Positions 10,818-20,053 of a stretch of DNA of 64,000 nt are shown in pieces. The stretch is taken from contig NC_062982.1 in assembly GCF_023078275.1 (NCBI RefSeq), positions 635,001-699,000 on the forward strand, given 5' to 3'. The position numbers were made by a program, and so were the translations under genes. Numbering within the stretch: the stretch's first letter is position 1; each line of letters opens with the position of its first letter. Source of the stretch: Leguminivora glycinivorella. Taxonomy: Eukaryota > Arthropoda > Insecta > Lepidoptera > Tortricidae. The notes beneath the pieces were generated by a model. That model worked only from the letters and a program-made list of their open reading frames with translations, was not told where the DNA came from and made no database searches.

Positions 10818-12175
10818 ACTATACTCCAATTGCTAATTCGAGTCCAAAAAAACTACTACGATATTGCCACTGCAATAAAATGTTTGTAAAATAGTATAAT
10901 CCTTTTTTATAAAAACACACGCCAAGATAAATTATTTATTATTTATTTCAATCATTTTCTTGACAATTACCATATATGAATTGCTTAATACGCTTCAACA
11001 TATCTGATGGTAAGGAATTAGACCGGCTCCCTGCCGACACCGGCTCACTGAGTAGCTACGGACCTCCCAATCCTTTGATTTATATATTTAATAGTATTTT
11101 ATTATTTACATAAATACTAGGACGCTCGATTTTTTTCTTTTTTTCCGTGATTTTTAGTTGTAAAGTTGGTATTGCGCTTGTATCACTTCAGGTATCAATA
11201 ACATTTGGTGCTATATTTTGCGGTATAGAACAAACTATTGATGATATAGATATTGTGACCAATTTTTTATACATATATTTTACAATTAGCTAATCAGCGA
11301 AATAGTGTATAGTGGGCTTTATGGTTGCCACGGCCGCCATTGTTTTGGAAGCGGCCATGACACCATGGTCTGTCAAACTGTATTTGAATTTATTATTATG
11401 TATGATACACAGATATACAGACTACATCTCTGATATATGATAGACAGACGTTAATATGCAAGTAGCGCTTTATTGACAACCGACACTTATGAACCTTTTA
11501 GATAAAAAATGGCACATGTAATGATCTATTGTTTTACCTTAAAGAGAGTATTTGCAAGTATGTAAGTAAGTTTGAGTAATTTTCTTCAATTTATGGTTCC
11601 AAATCTCCTGAGGAGTCTCAGAGATACATTGGGCACTCGTTCAATACGCTAAGGAAATAAATACCTTTCGTGAGCCCCTGACTTCGCCACGCGCCATTCT
11701 GAGAGCCAGTTCAGGTGCTACCCTTCAGCAATAACATTCTAATATTGGTAATGGGTTGTTAGACTCCAATGACTAATTTAATAAACATTGGCGAAAATTG
11801 CACCGGACTGAGACAGGGCATCTTTAGTGCATACATTTGTCTGGTTTAAGTTTTATTATTATTAGCAACGTGAATGAAGGTGATGTTGATTGTCACAAAT
11901 ACACGTAATATAATGCGAATTACCAACATTTATCATTAGTGGCGACCGGTGGAACTAATTTGACGTATGAGAATTAAAACAAAAAAACTAAAACGAATTT
12001 TCTTCACAATTTTATCATCAAGTATTCTTGGATTTCTTACGTGCCAAATAAAGAATGTAGAAGGTTGGCGAAACCTGACAAGTATTTTGACAGTGTCATA
12101 AGTGACATTGACAGCTGTGACATTGACGTATCTGTCGTAGTTTTTTTGGACTCGAATTAGCAATTGGAGTATAGT
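10818..12175. mobile_element. 1.36-kb element with perfect 39-bp terminal inverted repeats
   Basis: The left end starts actatactccaattgctaat and continues to 10856. The reverse complement of that whole 39-bp stretch is found without mismatch at 12137-12175. The interior has no transposase-like frame, so this is a non-autonomous DNA element. A clear target-site duplication is not visible (flanks CACCGGT and CGTACGG), so the superfamily is open. A short GC-rich patch (GGCCGCC, GCGGCC) lies near 11330-11360. Confidence 0.8.
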
Positions 12176-13832
12176 CGTACGGGCATACTCGTAAATCGAA
12201 AACTCTATTTAATTTATCTTCAGTGATTTTTGTAAAAGTGTTACCTACCCCATGCTCTTAACTATGATTGTAATATTACTATCGTTCATTTCTGTGGGAA
12301 TAGATTTTATGGCGTCGGTAATATTTATAATTTAAAAACCAAACCAAATCAGTACTGAACAGCAACCAAACACGAACTAAAAAAGTACAGAACAGCAAAA
12401 TTGAGTATGTAGTCTATCAAGCTTCAAGTGCTTGACTGTTTCCATAAACTTGTTAACTTTTAATTTTATGGAATGGCCATCCATGGATTTGCTGATGTAA
12501 ATATAACTATATGTATGAAAAACGGTGCATAATCGAGTGATCTACTTTTGACTGTGTGTCATAATCAAAATTTTCTTCTTAATCCCCAAAACTACTTGCA
12601 AGACTCATCCGTATTAGTATCTCGCGTTCCCCATAATTCGTACTCATTGTCTTTAAGAGTAATTCCCAAAAAGTTTATACATTTGGATGACGCTTTCTAT
12701 ATATCTATACATTTATTTGACCTATAGATATTCTATATTGGCCTACCAATTCTTATCAATATCGAAGACATGATCCAAATGCACAAATATTTTGGGAATT
12801 GCTGTTCGTATTCGTATTTCTTTATTTGCTTTGTTGGGTTTACAAAGATGTACAATAAAATATAGTTCAACCATATCCTGCTTGGAGTAGCATGCAAATG
12901 TAAGTAGGTCTAGCTGCACTATTACATAACACAAGACAAAATGATAGAAATAAACATTTAAACTTAGGCAATTATTAATTCTAAAAGTCATGCAGTGATT
13001 TATAAGTTACAATAAAATTAGCATTTTACATTAATTATTGATACAAACGAAATGTCATACAGCGATTAATTAACTAGTTACAATGACAAAATTTTATTTC
13101 TATTCAATTTCATAATTAAAATATTCATGTATGGAATAAAAACACATGTCACAAAGCTATTCAAATAATGTTAACATCATTCTAGCCATTTGCAGTACTG
13201 TTTCAACAAAACTACTGTACCTTCTTGGACCGAGTCCAGGCATAGGAATTGGCCAACGTTCCCCCGTGACTCCAATGTCTCCCGTATATCTCGCTAGACG
13301 ATGAATAATGCCTTTTCATATAAAAGATATGAGCTTTGTAGTCAACAATGGCTATAGTTTCCTTGATTAATTGGGTTCGAAACAACATAAGATACCTGCC
13401 CGATTGATTTTTGCGATGAAAGGGGGTATTTGTTAAGAAGGAACCATATATTCTGTACTTCCTTATTAAAATATGAGATAGCCTTATAAAAATAATAATA
13501 AAAGTAAAATAATAAATACAAAAACTAAGATTAAGTGTTATAAATGTTATAATTCTTAATAATATTAAATATTCCCAAATAAATAATATTGATGATTCAG
13601 TACATCTGACAAGGGATTTAATTTTTAACAACCTATTTGTATGGAAAATTCTTATATTTTTCGACCGGCTTTAATCTCAATAATTTCAGATAATGCTTTA
13701 GGGGTTTCACATTACCTATACAAAAAACTTATTCTCATCTTTCCTATGAACAAAGAGCAATTATCGTTCCAACCGTTTCCTTACAAGCATGATGATACAT
13801 TTTTTCAGTACCGACTTATAAGGTACGGACTT
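12176..13832. other. Gene-free region with possible LINE 3' tail
   Basis: AT-rich. A stretch near 12800-12860 (TTCGTATTCGTATTTC followed by TTTATTTGC) resembles the microsatellite tail and terminal UTR of a minus-strand LINE, but no coding part remains. A 139-codon open frame on the minus strand (13212-13631) has no recognisable domain and is probably chance. Confidence 0.4.
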
Positions 13833-14114
13833 GTTATATATATATATATATATATAAGAGTTTTGAATGATTCACGGTTATTTTCATTAGACTTATATTG
13901 ACCGGGATATAGACCGTGATTACCTTTTTTGATTTTTATCGAGCTCCTTGATATTTCGACGCAGTTGCATGCATCATGATCACGGAAAACAGTTTTCCGT
14001 GATCATGATGCATGCAACTGCGTCGAAATATCGGGAGCTCTGACAAAAATCAAAAAGGTAATCACGGTCTATATCCCGGTCAATATAAGTCTATATATAT
14101 ATATATATATATAT

Positions 14115-14147
<33 letters not shown>
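13833..14147. repeat. Hairpin MITE flanked by TA microsatellites
   Basis: A near-perfect palindrome spans 13888-14093, arms about 103 bp, axis at 13991 (GGAAAACAGTTTTCC). Outer ends read tagacttatattgaccggga and its reverse complement. (TA)n runs flank both sides (13835-13856 and 14092-14147). Insertion into TA targets is typical of Tc1/mariner-type MITEs, but the TA tract hides any duplication. Confidence 0.75.
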
Positions 14148-14151
<4 letters not shown>

Positions 14152-14282
14152 CATGTTTCTATAAAGAGATCAGTTTAGGCTTTATAAAACCAACTTTTTT
14201 AATATCTGCTGCATTTAAATTCTCAATTAATTATCTTTAAAAAAATTACATTCTCGAATTCAACATAATATTCCGGCTAAGT

Positions 14283-14771
14283 TTACAATTGCACACTCAA
14301 TTCACCTCCTTTACTATCAATGAGAGCTAAACCATCCCTGAACTGTTTTCTTTTTATGCCATGAATGAACTGAGGATTAGCCATATCTGCACTAAAAGGC
14401 ACGTAAACTGAAGGAACTTCGAATCCTCTTCTTAGTGCTTTTTTACCTATTTCATTGTCATCAAATGTGTGTCGATTAGCATTATTTACTTTGTTTTCTA
14501 AAAAATTTTCTTTAGTTTGGTCACTTCCATCAGTAAATACTTTAGGGTCTTTAATCTCAGCACCTATAGTAATTTCGGCAACAATCTCATCATCACCGCT
14601 TTTTTTAACTTTTTCGCTTTCATTCTGAAACTGTAGTGTCATTGGGATTCCATTCATATTGAATTTTAATCCTTCGATCTTGATCACTGCTGCGTAGCAT
14701 TGGAAGCAGGTTAATAAAATAATCGCTATCACTCTTTTATATTTTCCTGGATTCACTCGTTGGCTTTCCAT
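14283..14771 (-). CDS. Putative secreted protein, 162 aa, unknown function
   Basis: This is the only open frame in the window with a host-gene look that does not belong to a transposon. I choose the ATG at 14771-14769: the frame has a TAG shortly upstream, the only other possible initiator is a GTG 21 bases before it, and the context AAACATGG fits an insect Kozak site. Residues 1-13 are basic and 14-28 are hydrophobic (VIAIILLTCFQCYAA), a good signal peptide with cleavage likely after A27 or A28. The mature part is charged, with one N-glycosylation sequon (NES at 50-52) and dibasic sites KK 110-111, RR 114-115 and KRK 140-142. A short segment between RR and KRK (GFEVPSVYVPF start) could be released as a peptide, but it has no C-terminal amidation glycine directly before the dibasic site. 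No introns are needed. I do not recognise a family; a terminal exon of a larger gene is possible. Confidence 0.6.
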   Translation of the reverse strand: MESQRVNPGKYKRVIAIILLTCFQCYAAVIKIEGLKFNMNGIPMTLQFQNESEKVKKSGDDEIVAEITIGAEIKDPKVFTDGSDQTKENFLENKVNNANRHTFDDNEIGKKALRRGFEVPSVYVPFSADMANPQFIHGIKRKQFRDGLALIDSKGGELSVQL

Positions 14772-16110
14772 GTTTGTGTTTTTGTTTGTCACTTTCTATT
14801 TTTTCTATTATGAAGTGTTAATTATCACTTTCTGTTGAATCCACACGCAGGTATTTCCCACGGAAAGTTAATGTATACTACTTACATTTGGTTCGCCATT
14901 TAAAATCCAATTATTAGCAACAGAGTGTGTTGAATTGCTGTAATTCAATTTAACTTTAAAGTGTGCTAAATTTATAATATATGATTTTGATTTGACGTTT
15001 ATCTCCCTTTTTTGGTTTGCCTAACCTAGTATGCAAGTTGATTTATTAAAAAAAATATAAAAATATTTCAATCTGAAAAATATTACTTTTCTCTTTTACT
15101 AACTATTATAAATTGAAATTCCGTTTTCATAAAAAAACAAAATCCATTTGAAAATAAATCATTTATAGGTAAATCTGATGTCAGATCATACATTTAAAAG
15201 TAAAATTTCATTTATTATGCCTAACTCATGTGTCAAAATGTTTTGGAAGCGTATGTACAAGCGAGATATAAGATTTATATCAAATCAACATCACGTTTTT
15301 CAATTCTAAACACGACCTTATTTGTTCAAGTAGTATTGATTCATAGTTTTCTGATGGACCGAGGTGGATTTTATCAAGAGTAATCAAATGGAACTATCGC
15401 TTGAACTGTGTTTTCTAGGATTGCATTTCGTTTCTAAGGTTTATTATCATTGACTTTTTTATGGGTGCAATTTGTTCTTCAAATGACTGTATTCGCCTTT
15501 TATTTAGTGTTATTTTTTAGATGAGTGTTGAAAAAATGTTCAAGGTTTTATTTACAATCAATGCGTTCTTTTGGTTCCTTAGTCGATGTCTATTTAATAC
15601 ATCGGTTTTGAGGAAACAGTATAAAATGACAAATACATATTTTAATTTTTATGTTTCACTGGGTATCTACTTTTTGCCAGTAACAGAGAAAACGGTAACA
15701 ATAAAGAAAAAAAAATAAAAAGGAAAAAACTAAGTGTTTCTAAGATGAAATTACAAAAAAGTGCGTGAACTAGGTACTTTGTAACACAGGGCTTGTCTAT
15801 GTATTACTCGTAACTACATTTTCGAGAAAATAATTTACTTTGCAAAGAGTTTCAAAAACGCATGTATAATACGCAATACAATATTCTCTAAATATAATTA
15901 TTTTCTGTCTAGACACAATAGAGTTATAAGCAATTGCTGTGAAGATAACGAGTAAAATTATATTACAACATTTATGAAAGTTGACATTTTCAAGTCAACG
16001 ACTCAAGTCTCATATAATTTGAATATTTTCTTAAACAAGTTACCCGCGTGCTCTTGGGAGCTGAATTTAAAAGTTGTTTGTTTTAACTGAACTTAAGAGA
16101 GTAGGAGTAT
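14772..16110. other. Upstream flank of the putative gene; no feature resolved
   Basis: This AT-rich flank should hold any promoter for the minus-strand gene at 14771. I see no convincing TATA-plus-initiator pair. Short open frames such as 15521-15718 have no recognisable motif. Confidence 0.4.
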
Positions 16111-16111
16111 T

Positions 16112-16386
16112 TCAGAAGTTTAAGTGAACTAAGCTAAACTGAGCCTGGGCTGGACATGTCTGTCGCATGCACCCGAATAGGTGGGCCAAAATGATTACAA
16201 ACTGACCCGAGAAACACCATAGACGGGGCAGGTCGGGGTTCGGGCAGACCAAAAAGGAGATGACGGGATGACCTGAACGCATTATACCTAAAATGGGCGG
16301 AAAACGCCGACAACAGGGTCGAGTGGAAAAAGAAACTAGGGGAGGCAAAGGCCTCCCCTAGCCTAGACCCAGCATTGGGACACTAG
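16112..16386 (+). pseudogene. Degenerate RTE-type LINE C-terminal fragment
   Basis: Across several frameshifts and stops the plus strand encodes WAGHVCRMHPNRWAKMITN, an R/G-rich linker, and finally VEWKKKLGEAKASPSLDPALGH then a stop at 16384-16386. WxGHVxRM and the closing block are landmarks of RTE-type LINE C-termini. It is old and heavily mutated. Confidence 0.65.
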
Positions 16387-17085
16387 AAGAGATTAAAAGA
16401 GTGACATTAGAATGTCTGAAAACCCACCTACTGACGGTTAATATCATCAAAACACTTTTGCACTGTACTGTGGACTGTTTGGGATTAACTAAAAATCTAC
16501 TTAAAAAATCATTTATTGCAGCAATGCAGACAAAAGTCCAGCGGAGTTATAATCCTTATTACTAAAAAAATGAAAGTTAGGGTTAATATTATTTAAAACT
16601 AATAACACTATCTAACTAAATAAAACTTGAAATGTACAGCCTATGGCCCGCCACATAAGCAACTGGGGCATGCAGACGAATCCAGTGACTCATCAGGGGC
16701 CCGTCCCACGATTCCGAAACAATGCTCAAGATTCTATTGGGACTATTCCGTATCCTGCTTAAGGTTGTTGATGCAGACCTCTTTCGCATGATGGCCCCTT
16801 GTAAAACAAATAACTATTGTTAATAGATAATATATTTAATAACGAATTCCATATAAATCATAATACACCGTCAGGGTAAACGCGAGTACCTACCGCCCGA
16901 ACGCCAAGTACCGTGTTTGCTTTTAATTATGGCGCCACTAGGGACGGGCGGGGCAGGTCAACATTTGGTACCAAGGTTGAAAAACTGGAACTAATTGCTT
17001 TGGCTAATTTCATTGAGTAACCTTGAAAGCTTGTTCAATATTTGTTTATTGGGTTATTGGAATATTACGAAGGGAATTATACACC
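16387..17085. other. Gene-free region with short repeat shared with 18401-18455
   Basis: A stretch at about 16846-16916 (CATATAAATCATAATA, then GGGTAAACGCGAGTACC and CGCCCGAACG) recurs in the same order at 18401-18455. No coding frame is supported. Confidence 0.5.
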
Positions 17086-17318
17086 TTAGGCACTGGTCTC
17101 ACCGCGAGCTTAGTAAAAGCTATAAGCTATCGGCTATAAAAACAAACAAAAAATAAGCACTCCCGTGCAAATAAAAGAGACACAGCGATATTGACCGCTG
17201 GGCGAGTAACTATAAACATCGCCGTGTCTCTTTTATTTGTGCGGGGGTGATTATCTTTTGTTCGTTTTTATAGCCGATAGCTCATAGTTTACTAGCTCGC
17301 GGTGGGACCAGTGCCTTA
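17086..17318. mobile_element. MITE family M1, copy 1 (TTA duplication)
   Basis: A 227-bp imperfect palindrome (17089-17315) starts GGCACTGGTCTCACCGCGAG and ends with the near reverse complement. It contains inner blocks AAATAAAAGAGACAC and GTGTCTCTTTTATTT. It is flanked by TTA at 17086-17088 and 17316-17318. The 3-bp TWA duplication suggests PIF/Harbinger mobilisation. Two further copies lie at 38925-39155 and 39187-39417. Confidence 0.85.
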
Positions 17319-17570
17319 CTGTAAAATTGAAAATGTAAACGTAACTAATGTAAGTTACCATGAATAGTAGCGGATGAAACAACGTTCTAAATGTATCTGA
17401 CATACTGAATTTTTTTAGTAGATAAAGTAATAATGTACCTACAGCTCGTGGTCAGAAACACTCAAGTATAATTTTATTATTTGTTTTAAGTACCTGTAGA
17501 CAAACATCTCGTTTTCTGTATTGTACGACTTTTTTAGTACATATGCCCCTTTAAAGTTACGACCTGTAAG

Positions 17571-17820
17571 CGTAGCCGAATGCACAAACGCTCACGAAAC
17601 GCTCACAATAATATATCTTTCGTAGCTATCTATTTCTATCGCTCTTACCTATTGGCGCGACAGAGTCAAGTCAAACTACATTACTGCGGCGCGTTTCGAA
17701 TCCAGAGACGCGAAACGAAAACGAAACGCCGCGAAAGGTAGTCTGGCTCTGTCACGCCAATACGCAAGAGCGTTTCGTTTCGTGAGCGTTCCGTGAGCGT
17801 TTGTGCCATTCGCCTACGCG
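17571..17820. repeat. MITE family M2, palindromic double copy
   Basis: The left half resembles the 8692-8840 element (CGTAGCCGAATGCACAAACG). The right half is the same family in reverse (GAGCGTTTGTGCCATTCG then CCTACG). The whole forms a ~250-bp imperfect palindrome centred on an AAACGAAAACGAAACG tract. Confidence 0.7.
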
Positions 17821-18220
17821 GCCTGACAAGAAATAGGTACTTATTTTGCGAAGAAGTGGGAAAAATAACACCATATATGCACTAAAAAAGGTATTTTGTT
17901 TTCGTCTCTACTGGTTTGGAACGACCACCGGTACTGAATAAAGAATATCCGCGGTAAACATCAATTCGTTTATGTCAAATAATACGTAGTTTCGCAATTT
18001 AAACGTTATATTGTTCTCGTTTATCTGGACAGCAATGGATACGAAACGTTACTATTATTATACATAATTATTTTTATCTTTACTTAGCTTATACCATATT
18101 ATTCCATGATGCAAAATTATTTGAAATTAATAAGTAATAACCAATACGGTTCTACGAGTAAGTGCTATTTTTTTAATAGCCTAAAATGTGTCCCACTGAT
18201 GGGCAAACGCCTCCCCTGAA

Positions 18221-18400
18221 TCCATACTAATATTATAAATGGGTAAGTGTGTGTGTCTGTTTGTTTGTCCGTCTTTCACGGCAAAACGGAGAGACGAAAT
18301 GACGTGATTTTTGAAGTGGAGATAGTTGAAGGGATGAAGAGTGACATAGGCTACTGTTTGTCTCTCTCTAGCGCGAGCGAAGCCGCGGGTAAAAGCTAGT
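18221..18400 (+). repeat. SINE-like repeat family S, copy 2
   Basis: Starts TCCATACTAATATTATAAAT, runs through GTCCGTCTTTCACGGCAAAA and GTGGAGATAGTTGAAGGGA, and ends AAAAGCTAGT. It is close to full length compared with the other four copies. Confidence 0.75.
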
Positions 18401-18609
18401 TCCATATAAATCATAATAGGGTAAACGCGAGTACCGATCGCCCGAACGTAAAGTTTGAAATATATTTTGAAAGTGGAAAAACTGCAAGACCGTGGATTCG
18501 AGTCACCACGGTAGTGATTTTTCCTGTGTTATCTTATCAGATACATCGCGAAACAATGTTGGTCATGTGTGGTGGTACACTCGTATCAAATAACATACAA
18601 GGAAAATGT

Positions 18610-18991
18610 TACACTGAGAGAAAAAACAACTAGATTTCATGTTCGTTCAACAATTTTTATGGTTAAAATAGCGCCTATGTGCTATTTGGCTCAAACTACA
18701 AGTTTGATTTTGTTATGTATAACTAGTACATTCTACAAGTTTCATTTTATTTGAATCACTAATCAACAAGTCGATTTTATAAAAACAACATGTCACATTT
18801 TGTTTTAAACATATGTTTGGCTGATTCAATCAAATATCTTTTAACAAGTTTGACCTTGTTGTTCGTACAAATTCGACTTGTATCATCAATATTGTGATTT
18901 ATTCCGTTTACTAAAATATTTTTGTTTCAAACGGAGAAACCCGCAACAAGTCGAACTTGTTAAATTCACAATGCAAATTTCTCTCAGTGTA
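18610..18991. mobile_element. 382-bp MITE with 14-bp terminal inverted repeats
   Basis: TACACTGAGAGAAA at 18610-18623 is matched by its exact reverse complement TTTCTCTCAGTGTA at 18978-18991. The interior repeats an ACAAGTYYGAYTTG-like motif several times (near 18700, 18765, 18855, 18870 and 18945). TA at the outer edges fits a TA target. No coding capacity. Confidence 0.7.
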
Positions 18992-19049
18992 CTAACTAGT
19001 ATTACTCGTGAATGTGATGGAGTGCAACCTAACTGGAACTTCTACATGC

Positions 19050-19190
19050 AGCGTGTAGATTTTTTGATGGTGGCAAACAAGCATACCGCCCGCCTGATGG
19101 TAAGCAGTCACCGTACCCTACGGACGCTAACAATTCCAGAGGTGTTACTTGCGCGTCGCCTTTTCTGAAAAACTCCGTACTAATTTAGAC
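19050..19190 (+). repeat. Short dispersed repeat, copy also at 38555-38830
   Basis: GGTGGCAAACAAGCATACC, GCCTGATGGTAAGCAG and a GAGGTGTTACTTGCGCGTCG segment recur in reverse orientation, diverged, at 38555-38830. The two stretches share a recognisable order of blocks. It looks SINE-like; no pol III boxes are clear. Confidence 0.5.
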
Positions 19191-19514
19191 TCTCTGGGAA
19201 ACTCTCCTTAGGGAGAGGTCCTTACCACTTATTAAAATTCAGGTTCAAAACTGAATTCATAAAATACACTATAAATATTAATAAAGTGCATAATCTACTA
19301 AAGCTAACTAAAACGGCCGGTGCTTAATCATGAAAAAGTAGATACAGTTTTAATTAAAATAAAACTGCTAGATTAACAAATTACACCCATTTGTCGCGCA
19401 CTGCGGCATTCGAAAACCAAAAACATGTTCTAGATTTAATATTTATTTGTCATAATTCGCAGTAATTATCTTACCTTTTTGTGTATATAGAAACTAATAA
19501 GGTACAGCTCGGCA

Positions 19515-19717
19515 CAAGCTCTGGATGAGGAGGGTGGAAAAGTGGGGCTTAGAATCAGTCTGGAGAAGACGGAGTATCTACACATGCGAAGACGGAGAAT
19601 GGTACGACGCCGAGACGGGATAACCATTAACGGGAACTGCTACAAGCGCGTATCATCATTCAAGTACCTCGGTTGCACGATAACTGATACCAACCACAGA
19701 GAAGACGAAATCGACAT
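19515..19717 (+). pseudogene. RTE ORF2 fragment, 5' half
   Basis: The translation reads LDEEGGKVGLRISLEKTEYL, then ITINGNCYKRVSSFKYLGC and TITDTNHREDEID. This is the RT palm-to-thumb region just after the catalytic motif in RTE-type LINEs (FKYLGCxI is diagnostic). The frame stops being RTE at 19717, where LINE A begins, and resumes at 24724 with the very next residues (IRIQNAL). Confidence 0.85.
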
Positions 19718-19764
19718 GATTTTCAGCCTGGTCCCTCGGGTCGGTGAAGGCGTTTGGCGCTCGC

Positions 19765-19768
<4 letters not shown>

Positions 19769-19823
<55 letters not shown>

Positions 19824-19840
19824 TATGTGTGTGTGTGTGA
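19769..19840. repeat. (TG)n microsatellite
   Basis: A nearly uninterrupted TG dinucleotide array with a few A interruptions, inside the 3' portion of LINE element A. It probably expanded after insertion. Confidence 0.9.
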
Positions 19841-20053
19841 TTTGTGTATGTGTATGTACATAAGAGTATAACTGTGCATGTGTTATGTGTATGCTGTATA
19901 TATATAGTAAGTAATATTCATAGTAGTCTGTGCAATATGTATTTATTATTATACTTATACATTATTTATTTATTTATTTATTCTTATAGTATATTTAAAA
20001 ATAATATAATGAAGATAATATATTTAAAAAAAGAGAGAAAAGCAACCCATTTA

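Noticed and set aside
13212..13631. 139-codon hydrophobic minus-strand gene
   Set aside because: Very AT-rich, no start context, no domain, and no partner; the frame length is not exceptional compared with the LINE middle frames, which have positional support.
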